From JBJYKD01 sp049310025 (GTDB lineage: Bacteria > Bacillota > Thermosediminibacteria > Thermosediminibacterales > Tepidanaerobacteraceae): a stretch of DNA of 30,974 nucleotides. Made by a program: the position numbers and the translations under genes. This document shows, piece by piece, positions 1-6,721 of the stretch. Each line of letters begins with the position of its first letter. The first letter of the stretch is position 1. Under the pieces are notes generated by a model. That model was not told the origin of the DNA and did not search any database. It saw only the letters and a program-made list of their open reading frames with translations. Location: contig NZ_JBJYKD010000033.1 in assembly GCF_049310025.1 (NCBI RefSeq), forward strand, positions 1-30,974, given 5' to 3'.

Positions 1-2
1 CC

Positions 3-329
3 ATTAACAATAAAACAGGAGAGGTAATAATTACCACTCCCAGACAGGAAAAGAAAGTTACTATTGATTTTAGCGAAACTGATAAGCAAGCGCAGGAACA
101 GGAAGAACTATTGACTTTTGCAATGCACGGAGGTGGCAAGATTGCAACACGTCAGCTATTTGATAAGCTCCATATTACCGTTCACGTATACCATGACCGA
201 GTAGAGGTGAGAGGGTTAATACCAGTCGGGAATATCAATATTAGTTCGTTTCAATTCCTAATAGGTAGGCTAAAAACGAAAATACCCATTTTGCGGGCAG
301 AATGTATACTTTTATGTTTCAATTCCTAA
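3..329 (+). CDS. C-terminal end of a possible serine recombinase, running into the CRISPR array (partial)
   Basis: The reading frame is open from the left edge (position 3), so the gene starts outside the window. About 80 residues precede the first CRISPR repeat. They include a charged stretch (RQEKKVTIDFSE) and the pattern KLHITVHVYHDRVEVRGLIP, which resembles the beta-strand end of large serine recombinases (a strand of the type DRVEVRG near the C-terminus). That family resemblance is from memory and moderate. No stop codon occurs before the array: the frame passes through repeat 1 and spacer 1 and stops at a TAA inside repeat 2. The natural C-terminus has therefore probably been lost, or the gene was joined to the array by a deletion. 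It could also be an unrelated phage or plasmid protein. Confidence 0.4.
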   Translation: MNNKTGEVIITTPRQEKKVTIDFSETDKQAQEQEELLTFAMHGGGKIATRQLFDKLHITVHVYHDRVEVRGLIPVGNINISSFQFLIGRLKTKIPILRAECILLCFNS

Positions 330-1084
330 TAGGTAGGCTAAAAACATATACTGTATATATTCAATATACACACTATTTTCTTAGTTTCAATTCCTAATAG
401 GTAGGCTAAAAACCGAAGAAGCTCAACTAAAAAACCCGCCAGCAACGGGTTTCAATTCCTAATAGGTAGGCTAAAAACTGAAACTGCCGGAAGACTTTTC
501 GGCAGATGAACAATGATGTTTCAATTCCTAATAGGTAGGCTAAAAACTCAATGAATGGCTTAGGTACGGCAAAACAGGCAGCAAGGTTTCAATTCCTAAT
601 AGGTAGGCTAAAAACTTTGAAGAGCTAGGAGAAATGACATTTGGCGAGTTTGGTTTCAATTCCTAATAGGTAGGCTAAAAACGGCGGCGTATAGGGCGGC
701 CGCACGGTGGGAACGTGGTTTCAATTCCTAATAGGTAGGCTAAAAACCTGCATCTGGTAACCTGTCTCGTTTGATTGACTTCCGTTTCAATTCCTAATAG
801 GTAGGCTAAAAACAAATGCTATCTATGCGGTGGTAAAATGCACCGAGAGAGAAGTTTCAATTCCTAATAGGTAGGCTAAAAACAGGGATATAAACCTTCA
901 AAATCAAGAACGCAAAGAAAGTTTCAATTCCTAATAGGTAGGCTAAAAACTTACTAACGGGGTAAGCGCCCTGGCTGGCATGTTCAGGTTTCAATTCCTA
1001 ATAGGTAGGCTAAAAACAGGGTAAAGCCAGAAGTTACTACAGCAGCGTTAACCTGTTTCAATTCCTAATAGGTAGGCTAAAAAC
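248..1084 (-). CRISPR. CRISPR array, 13 repeats and 12 spacers, transcribed from the minus strand
   Basis: Thirteen identical 30-nt repeats start at 248, 316, 384, 449, 518, 586, 653, 718, 784, 854, 921, 988 and 1055. On the plus strand each begins GTTTCAATTCC and ends AGGCTAAAAAC. The spacers are 38, 38, 35, 39, 38, 37, 35, 36, 40, 37, 37 and 37 nt long. On the minus strand the repeat starts GTTTTTAGCC and ends ATTGAAAC, the 8-nt 5' handle typical of Cas6-processed type I-B and III crRNAs, so I read the array right to left with the newest spacer near 1054. Every repeat copy is perfect, including the leader-distal one. No cas gene lies in the window, so the type cannot be settled here. Confidence 0.97.
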
Positions 1085-1300
1085 CCGTAAAATTCCACAA
1101 AAATTAAAGATCGGCAGAGAAAAATCATATATCGAATTTAAGTAATATCATTCGATGAAATTTTAAAAAATCCTCCTTTTGCGGCGCAAATTTTGATTGT
1201 GAGTCTTTTTTGCCTTTGTCGTCGACCCCCGGGGTTTTTTGCACTACTGAGGGTCGACGACAAGTTTATTCATCACATGGAATAAAATACCGTAACAAAG
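1085..1300 (-). promoter_or_regulatory. CRISPR leader with a 13-bp inverted repeat
   Basis: This AT-rich, gene-free stretch adjoins the repeat end that is upstream on the minus strand, where a leader is expected. It contains a perfect 13-bp inverted repeat: TTGTCGTCGACCC at 1216-1228 and its complement at 1251-1263, with a 22-nt loop. The repeat ends about 130 nt before the first repeat in the direction of transcription. It may be a binding site or a hairpin. Orientation rests on the repeat end and on the other flank being coding sequence. No firm promoter hexamers were identified. Confidence 0.65.
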
Positions 1301-1305
1301 CTATC

Positions 1306-1415
1306 CTTCGGCGCGCATAACATTAATCTATCAACTTGAGTGCCAGCTGCAGGCCGCAAAAGAATATAAAAACTTCGGCGCACATAACATTAACGCGCAT
1401 AACATTAATCTATCA
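1306..1415. repeat. Three copies of a short repeat made from the clpB 3' end
   Basis: The unit (core GCATAACATTAA) occurs at 1306-1333, 1373-1393 and 1394-1415. The third copy contains the clpB stop codon and its last two codons. The first copy carries the same CATAACATTAATCTATCA segment, so the end of clpB is duplicated downstream of itself. The second copy differs at one base (CGCACATAAC) and lacks ATCTATCA. The second and third copies touch, and the first is 39 nt away. This looks like local duplication, or the scar of an insertion and deletion between clpB and the CRISPR leader. Confidence 0.75.
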
Positions 1416-3978
1416 GCTCATCCAGGTTTATTTTTTCGCCGGATTTTATGCCCTGAACGATCATGCGGCTCAATGGGGTTTCAATTTCCTGCTGGATGAG
1501 CCTCTTCAGTGGCCTTGCCCCATAGGAAGGGTCATATCCTTTTTCGGAAAGATGATTTAAAGTCCTGTCGGACCAGGTAAGTTCCAAGCCGGCAAAATCC
1601 TTTACCCTTTGGGCGAATTTCTCGAGAAGCATTTGGGAGATTTGTTTCATATGAGATTTATCCAGCGGATGAAATACTATGATTTCATCCACCCGGTTTA
1701 AAAACTCGGGTTTGAATTGACGCCTCAGGAGATTTAGTACTCGTTCTTTAACCATGGAAAAATCTTGGCCGCCTTCTGACTGAAATTCCAGGATTTCCTG
1801 GCTTCCCAGGTTGGAGGTCATGATGATGACGGTATTCTTAAAGTCCACGGTTCGCCCCTTGCCGTCGGTGAGCCTGCCGTCGTCGAGAATCTGCAGCAAA
1901 ACGTTGAACACATCGCTGTGAGCTTTTTCTATTTCATCCAGAAGAATGACCGAATAGGGATGGCTCCTGACCGCCTCAGTCAGCTGGCCGCCCTCCTCGT
2001 AACCCACATATCCGGGGGGCGCTCCTATGAGCCTTGAAACCGAATGCTTTTCCATATACTCGGACATATCGATCCTTATGATGTTGCGCTCATCGTCGAA
2101 CAGGGCTTCTGCAAGAGATTTGGCCAGTTCTGTTTTGCCCACTCCCGTGGGCCCGAGAAAGATAAAGCTACCCACCGGCCTTTCAGGGTCTTTTATGCCG
2201 GCCCGGGCGCGGAGCACGGCGTCGGCCACGGCTTTAACAGCCTCTTCCTGGCCCACCACCCGCCTGTGGAGGATATCCTCCAGATGCAGCAGCTTTTGTT
2301 TTTCTCCTTCCATAATGCGGTTCAGAGGAATACCGGTCCACTGGCTTACAACCCGGGCTATTTCTTCTTCATCCACCTCTTCTTTCAGGAGAGCGTCTTT
2401 TGCATGTTCCTTCATCATGGCATTTTCTTCCTCGCTCAACCTTCTTTCCAGTTCGTTCAACCTGCCGAATTTCAGTTCCGCCACTTTGTTCAAATCGTAT
2501 TCCCGTTCGGCTCTTTCAATCTGGATTTTAACTTCATCAATCTGTTTTTTAAGGTCGTGAATCCTGGTAATCCGGTCTTTTTCCTGTTTCCAGCGTTCTT
2601 TCATGCTGTCGGCTTTGACGTTTAACCGGGCAAGCTGGTTTTTAATTTTTTCAAGCCGTTCCATAGACTGGGGGTCATTTTCCTTCTTTAAGGCCGCTTC
2701 CTCTATCTGGAGCTGGGTAATTTTTCGCAGGATTTCATCCAGTTCCGCAGGCATGCTGTCTATTTCCGTCCGGAGGCGCGCCGCCGCTTCATCCATCAGG
2801 TCTATAGCCTTGTCCGGCAGGAATCTATCAGGGATGTATCTGTCGGAAAGCACCGCAGCGGCGATGATGGCGCTGTCTTTGATTCTGACCCCGTGATAAA
2901 CCTCGTATTTTTCTTTAATACCCCTCAGTATGGAAATGGTGTCTTCCACAGAAGGCGGCTCCACCAGCACCGGCTGGAAACGGCGCTCCAGAGCCTTGTC
3001 TTTTTCGATGTATTTTCGATATTCCTCTATGGTGGTGGCCCCTATGGCCCGGAGTTCACCCCGGGCCAGCATGGGCTTCAGGAGATTGCCGGCGTCCAGC
3101 GCACCCTCCGCAGCGCCGGCTCCCACTACGGTGTGAAGCTCGTCGATGAACAATATGATCCGGCCGTCGGAGTTCTGGACTTCTTTCAACACAGCTTTCA
3201 GCCTTTCCTCGAATTCTCCCCTGAACTTGGCGCCGGCGATGAGGGCCCCCATGTCCAGCGCTATTATTTTCTTATCCTTCAAACCCTCGGGCACATCTTT
3301 GGATACTATGCGCCGGGCCAGACCCTCCACGATGGCCGTCTTCCCCACTCCGGCCTCGCCGATGATAACAGGATTGTTCTTGGTGCGCCTGGAAAGAATT
3401 TCAATGACTCTTCTTATTTCTTCATCCCGGCCGATGACCGGGTCCAGCTTTCCCTCCCGGGCGAGCCTTGTTAAGTCTCTGCCGTACCGGTTGAGGGCGT
3501 CGTAAGTGGCCTCGGGGTTTTCGCTGGTGACCTGCTGGCTGCCCCGGATCTTTTTCAAAGCGTCGAGAATCCTGTTTCGGTCCAGCCCAAAATTTTTGAA
3601 AACATCTTTTATGTCTCCGTCTCCCTCTTCCAGAAGAGATAAGAGAAGGTGCTCCACACTGACGTATTCGTCCTTCATCTGGGCTGCTTCTTTTTCCGCG
3701 CGGACCAACACCCGTAAAAGGCCTGAGCTCATGGCCATAGGTCCGTCGTATCCGAGGACGGAAGGAATGCGCCTTACAATATCTTCCGCCGAGGTTTTGA
3801 ACCTCTCATAATTTACACCGGCCAGAGTCAGAAGCCGGGGGATGAAGCCGTCCTCCTGGCTGAGCAGGGAAAGAAGAAGATGGCGGGGCGTCACCTCCTG
3901 GTGATGGCGCTCTACAGCCAGCTTCTGAGCCTCCGCCAGGGCTTCGGCGGATTTTTGCGTTAATTTGTTTATATTCAA
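1405..3978 (-). CDS. clpB: ATP-dependent disaggregase ClpB
   Basis: This is a Hsp100 chaperone that, with DnaK, extracts and refolds aggregated proteins in the cytosol. Counting from a GTG at 3987: N-terminal Clp repeat domain (about 1-150), first AAA+ domain with Walker A GEAGVGKT at 210-217 and Walker B ILFIDE at 278-283, a middle coiled coil at about 405-525 (present in ClpB, absent in ClpA), a second AAA+ domain with GPTGVGKT at 612-619 and ILLDE at 681-685, and the D2-small domain ending at 860. I prefer the TTG at 3978, giving an 857-residue protein starting NINKLTQKS as in most ClpBs; AGAGGTG then sits about 6 nt upstream. The GTG at 3987 would overlap that ribosome binding site. The gene is monocistronic, with a CtsR-like operator upstream, and appears intact. 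Confidence 0.96.
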   Translation of the reverse strand: MNINKLTQKSAEALAEAQKLAVERHHQEVTPRHLLLSLLSQEDGFIPRLLTLAGVNYERFKTSAEDIVRRIPSVLGYDGPMAMSSGLLRVLVRAEKEAAQMKDEYVSVEHLLLSLLEEGDGDIKDVFKNFGLDRNRILDALKKIRGSQQVTSENPEATYDALNRYGRDLTRLAREGKLDPVIGRDEEIRRVIEILSRRTKNNPVIIGEAGVGKTAIVEGLARRIVSKDVPEGLKDKKIIALDMGALIAGAKFRGEFEERLKAVLKEVQNSDGRIILFIDELHTVVGAGAAEGALDAGNLLKPMLARGELRAIGATTIEEYRKYIEKDKALERRFQPVLVEPPSVEDTISILRGIKEKYEVYHGVRIKDSAIIAAAVLSDRYIPDRFLPDKAIDLMDEAAARLRTEIDSMPAELDEILRKITQLQIEEAALKKENDPQSMERLEKIKNQLARLNVKADSMKERWKQEKDRITRIHDLKKQIDEVKIQIERAEREYDLNKVAELKFGRLNELERRLSEEENAMMKEHAKDALLKEEVDEEEIARVVSQWTGIPLNRIMEGEKQKLLHLEDILHRRVVGQEEAVKAVADAVLRARAGIKDPERPVGSFIFLGPTGVGKTELAKSLAEALFDDERNIIRIDMSEYMEKHSVSRLIGAPPGYVGYEEGGQLTEAVRSHPYSVILLDEIEKAHSDVFNVLLQILDDGRLTDGKGRTVDFKNTVIIMTSNLGSQEILEFQSEGGQDFSMVKERVLNLLRRQFKPEFLNRVDEIIVFHPLDKSHMKQISQMLLEKFAQRVKDFAGLELTWSDRTLNHLSEKGYDPSYGARPLKRLIQQEIETPLSRMIVQGIKSGEKINLDELID

Positions 3979-4114
3979 CTTCCACACCTCTTTTATAAAG
4001 TATTTTCACGACATATTAAAACTAAAATACAAATGAGTTTTCATTACTGGTTGTTCTTTGTTAAGCAGGCGGCAGTTTTATATAGCAAAGCTTATTTTAA
4101 AAACGCTTAATATT

Positions 4115-4144
4115 ATGATATTACAAAGGTCAGGAAAGGTCAAT
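4115..4144 (-). promoter_or_regulatory. clpB promoter with an overlapping CtsR-like operator
   Basis: On the minus strand a -35 box TTGACC (complement of 4138-4143) and a -10 box TATCAT (complement of 4115-4120) are 17 bp apart, pointing at clpB and leaving a leader of about 130 nt. On the plus strand, 4128-4144 reads GGTCAGGAAAGGTCAAT, two heptamers in direct repeat separated by AAA. This fits the known CtsR box (RGTCAAA, NAN, RGTCAAA) at 11 of 14 heptamer positions and in the spacer. The operator covers the -35 box, the expected geometry for heat-shock repression by CtsR. No ctsR gene is in the window. Confidence 0.72.
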
Positions 4145-4280
4145 AAAAACCGCCTCTTTAAATTTTTTATACCTGATTGACGGGTCTTGGAGGGGTGTGG
4201 GAATCAAATGAATGCCGGAACAAAAAATTTTATTTTGCAACAAACGGGTATTCTTCATACTTGAAAACTTCCTCTAGAAA

Positions 4281-4330
4281 TGGCATTATGTCATTAGTAG
4301 TTGTATTATGTGGTTAGTAGTCGTTATGAC
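4281..4330. repeat. Tandem 20-nt direct repeat upstream of azlC
   Basis: The segments starting at 4281 and 4301 share the pattern TATTATGT, two variable bases, TTAGTAGT with a period of 20 nt. A third, weaker half copy (CGTTATG) begins near 4322. The repeat lies about 90-130 nt before the azlC start, where an operator would be expected. A 20-nt period puts the copies on nearly the same helix face. No regulator is known from the sequence; an Lrp/AzlB-type protein is only a guess. Confidence 0.4.
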
Positions 4331-4409
4331 GACCCCTTTGCTTTTTTAAGATATACCAAATCAATATAAAATAGAATGAGATTGAGAGGGAGAGGTAGGA
4401 AAAGCAGAA

Positions 4410-5159
4410 TTGGCTATAAAGTTTTTTAAATTGAAGAAACATAACCTCCATGATTTTTATTACGGTTTCAAACAGGGAATTCCGATTGCTCTGGGTTATA
4501 TTCCGGTTTCTTTTACATTCGGGCTTATGGCGGTCGGCGGGGGCATACCTGTATGGATGGCGATTTTTATTTCGCTATCAAACCTCACCTCTGCGGGGCA
4601 GTTTGCCGGAACAAAGCTGATTATTGCTGATGCGCCTCTTCTGGAGATTGCTTTAACCACGTTTGTGATTAATATCAGGTATATGCTTATGTCATTATCC
4701 CTTTCCCAGAGAATAACCTCTAAAATGCCAATCGTCAAAAGGTGCGTTATGGCCTTTGGCATTACGGATGAGACTTTTACTGTAGCTTCTCTTGAGAAAA
4801 GGGAGATTACATTTGCTTATATGATGGGGCTTATTACCTGCCCTTACTGGGGCTGGGGACTGGGCACCGCATTGGGGGCGTTGACGTCTTCCATACTGCC
4901 GCAAAGGTTGCAAAGTTCTATGGGTATCGCATTATATGCCATGTTTATCGCACTGATCGTCCCGGCTGCAAAAAAATCAAAAGCGGCTCTGACGGTTTCT
5001 GCAATTGCAATCAGCATAAGCTCATTTTTTACATGGATGCCGTATATGGCCGAAGTTTCAGAAGGATGGAGCATTATAATCGCCACAATCGTCGCATCGT
5101 GCGCGGGTGCGCTGCTTTTTCCGGTGGAGGAAGATGAATATGAATATGAATATGAATAA
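4410..5159 (+). CDS. azlC: AzlC family branched-chain amino-acid export protein, large subunit
   Basis: This is a membrane protein of the AzlC family, the larger partner of the two-component LIV-E type exporter for branched-chain amino acids and analogues such as 4-azaleucine. It is 249 residues, typical for the family, with several hydrophobic segments and the characteristic N-terminal run FYYGFKQGIPIALGYIPVSF, followed by SNLTSAGQFAGTKL and NIRYMLMSLSLSQR. The start is TTG at 4410, with GGGAGAGGTAGG about 10 nt upstream. The last residues are an acidic EYEYEYE tail made by a hexanucleotide repeat that also forms the start of the next gene; the coding sequences overlap by about 20 nt. Substrate specificity cannot be told from sequence. 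Confidence 0.9.
   Translation: MAIKFFKLKKHNLHDFYYGFKQGIPIALGYIPVSFTFGLMAVGGGIPVWMAIFISLSNLTSAGQFAGTKLIIADAPLLEIALTTFVINIRYMLMSLSLSQRITSKMPIVKRCVMAFGITDETFTVASLEKREITFAYMMGLITCPYWGWGLGTALGALTSSILPQRLQSSMGIALYAMFIALIVPAAKKSKAALTVSAIAISISSFFTWMPYMAEVSEGWSIIIATIVASCAGALLFPVEEDEYEYEYE
5134..5158 (+). repeat. Hexanucleotide repeat ATGAAT x4 at the azlC-azlD overlap
   Basis: Four tandem ATGAAT units are read as the EYEYEYE tail of AzlC in one frame and as MNMNMNMN, the start of AzlD, in another. The ribosome binding site GGAGG at 5126-5130 lies just before it. Gain or loss of a unit keeps both frames but changes how many ATG codons follow the binding site and the length of both protein ends. Confidence 0.85.
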
Positions 5160-5454
5160 AATTTTGACGGCGGTACTTCTAATGGCTGTTGTAACATATA
5201 TACCGAGGGTGCTTCCCGTAGCGATTTTTAAGAATAAGCTGAGATCAAGGTTTATCCGTTCTTTCCTGTATTATGTGCCGTTTGCTGTGCTTGGGGCCAT
5301 GACTTTCCCGGGTATTTTGTATTCCACCGGGCATTTATCCTCTTCGGTTATTGGCATGGCAGCTGCGCTTATTCTGGCTTATTTTGAAAAGGGACTGATG
5401 AAAGTGGCCATAGGAGCCATTTTGGCGGTGTACCTGTGGCAACTGTGGTTATAG
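5140..5454 (+). CDS. azlD: AzlD family branched-chain amino-acid export protein, small subunit
   Basis: This is a small hydrophobic protein of about 104 residues with three to four membrane segments, the usual partner of AzlC. The family signature TYIPRVLPVAIF lies near the N-terminus, followed by the hydrophobic stretches FLYYVPFAVLGAMTFPGILY and VIGMAAALILAYF and a C-terminal GAILAVYLWQLWL. The start is ambiguous because ATG codons occur at 5134, 5140, 5146 and 5152; I chose 5140 since GGAGG (5126-5130) then lies 9 nt upstream. It overlaps azlC and is surely co-transcribed and translationally coupled. Its 3' end overlaps the tail of a broken J-domain gene on the other strand. Confidence 0.88.
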   Translation: MNMNMNKILTAVLLMAVVTYIPRVLPVAIFKNKLRSRFIRSFLYYVPFAVLGAMTFPGILYSTGHLSSSVIGMAAALILAYFEKGLMKVAIGAILAVYLWQLWL

Positions 5455-5745
5455 AAAGCGGAGCTGAAACATAGATAAAAGATGCGAAAACCGGGCGCTT
5501 CTGTTTCTGATGCGGTTCAGGATGGGGTCGGCTCTGAAAATGTCGTTCCGGTTCATGGCTTCTTTCACTTCTCTATAAAGATTTCGTCTTCATAGTAGCC
5601 GGATTGCCGTTAAAGCCGAAGCCTCCCGCATTACCCTCCATGATCATGCGGTAGGCTTCGTTTATTTTCCGCATTTTCTGTTCCGCCGGGTGCCTCAAAG
5701 GATTATCGGCCTGGTCGGGGCAGCTTATAAAAAAATCGCTTCAAA
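5449..5745 (-). pseudogene. Degenerate J-domain (DnaJ-like) gene remnant
   Basis: The intergenic stretch between azlD and rpiR reads on the minus strand as CPDQADNPL, then EQKMRKINEAYRMIMEG and GGFG. This matches the HPD loop and last helices of a J domain (pattern HPDxxxNPL...KMxxINEAY). The histidine of HPD is replaced by cysteine, the first J-domain helices are missing, and a stop follows at about 5570. Continuations in the other two frames, such as GYYEDEIFIEK and VKEAMNRNDIFRADP, suggest frameshifts, the last ending in a stop at 5449-5451 inside azlD. I infer a dead J-domain cochaperone gene. No other gene is seen in this gap. Confidence 0.5.
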
Positions 5746-5804
5746 AAAATTTTTCTTTTTCTGCAGGAATTTATGAAAAAATGTAGAATAGAAATACTAA
5801 AAAG

Positions 5805-5827
5805 AGTTAAAAATTAACTACTATAAA
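5805..5827 (+). promoter_or_regulatory. Palindrome and probable -10 box before rpiR
   Basis: AGTTAAAAATTAACT (5805-5819) is a perfect palindrome of two 6-bp arms around AAA. It directly precedes TATAAA at 5822-5827, a likely -10 box, and the ribosome binding site AGGAGGTG at 5833-5840. No good -35 hexamer is seen at the right distance, as expected for a promoter that needs an activator. The site is the natural candidate for binding by the RpiR regulator encoded just downstream. Confidence 0.5.
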
Positions 5828-5853
5828 AGTATAGGAGGTGAAAAATTACCACG

Positions 5854-6696
5854 TTGAATATTTTTACTGAAATAAGGACTAAATACAATATTCTGTCTCC
5901 AACGCAGAAAAAAATTGCAGATGTAATATTGAATAACAGTGACAAGGTTATTTTGATGTCCATAAGTGACCTGGCAGAAAGGTGCGGCACGAGCGAGACT
6001 ACAATAATGAGGTTTTTAAGAAAACTTGGTTTTGATTCATATCAGGTCTTTCGTGTGAAGGTGGCGCAGGACATATCGGATAAAACCCCTCAGGCTATTT
6101 ATGAAGACATTTCGCCGGATGATTCTACCGAACAGGTAAAGCAGAAAGTAGTACAATCTACTATAGATTCTATAAAAGACCTTAACAGGATGCTGGACAA
6201 CAACTCAATAAAGAGGATAATAGACCTGTTTATGAAATCAGACAGAATATTTTTCTTTGGTGTAGGAGCGTCCAGTGCTATAGCCCTGGATGCGTTCCAC
6301 AAATTTTCGAGATTGGGTTTAAAGGCATCTTTTTGCAGCGATTCCCACATCATGAGCATACTGAGTGCCCATACCGCAACCACCGACCTTATGGTTGCCG
6401 TTTCGCATTCGGGAGAGAGCAGAGAGATTCTTGACGCGGTAAAACTTGCCAGGGCGAATGGAACTAAGGTTGTGGCCATCACCAGTTATCCCAATTCCAC
6501 CCTGACCAGGCTTTCCGATGAAGTATTACTAAGTTCCACAAATGAGACCAGATACCGCTCTGATGCTATGGTTTCTAGGATAATACAGCTCGTCATCATA
6601 GACATACTGTATGTCGCTCTGGTTTTGAAGCTGGGGCCGGAAGCCATAGATAAGGTGAATAAATCAAGACTGGCTGTTGCAGAGAAAAAGGTATAA
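5854..6696 (+). CDS. MurR/RpiR family transcriptional regulator with SIS domain
   Basis: This is a sugar-phosphate-responsive DNA-binding regulator of 280 residues, the usual family length. The N-terminal helix-turn-helix domain (about 1-77) shows LSPTQKKIADVIL, ISDLAERCGTSETTIMRFLR and LGFDSYQVFRV. The C-terminal SIS domain (about 110-265), which binds phosphosugars, shows DRIFFFGVGASSAIALDA, VAVSHSGESREILDAV and GTKVVAITSYPNSTL. The start is TTG at 5854, with AGGAGGTG 13 nt upstream. It is the first gene of a five-gene plus-strand set, only 25 nt before the dehydrogenase gene, so it probably controls that operon in response to a phosphorylated intermediate made by the kinase. Whether it represses or activates cannot be told. 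Confidence 0.93.
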   Translation: MNIFTEIRTKYNILSPTQKKIADVILNNSDKVILMSISDLAERCGTSETTIMRFLRKLGFDSYQVFRVKVAQDISDKTPQAIYEDISPDDSTEQVKQKVVQSTIDSIKDLNRMLDNNSIKRIIDLFMKSDRIFFFGVGASSAIALDAFHKFSRLGLKASFCSDSHIMSILSAHTATTDLMVAVSHSGESREILDAVKLARANGTKVVAITSYPNSTLTRLSDEVLLSSTNETRYRSDAMVSRIIQLVIIDILYVALVLKLGPEAIDKVNKSRLAVAEKKV

Positions 6697-6721
6697 AAAG
6701 TATGCGGGAGGGATTAATATT

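Noticed and set aside
414..453. A terminator-like hairpin (AAACCCG with CGGGTTT)
   Set aside because: It arises from the join of spacer 3 and repeat 4 and so is not an independent element.
1336..1560. A 74-codon plus-strand open frame at the clpB 3' end
   Set aside because: It consists of the local repeats and clpB antisense sequence with no ribosome binding site.
2027..3811. Several plus-strand open frames of 97-193 codons
   Set aside because: All are shadows of clpB in the opposite strand; the products are Ser/Arg- or Phe-rich with no ribosome binding sites.
4338..4370. Promoter for azlCD with TTGCTT and TATAAA
   Set aside because: The boxes are 21 bp apart, too far for a normal sigma-A promoter.
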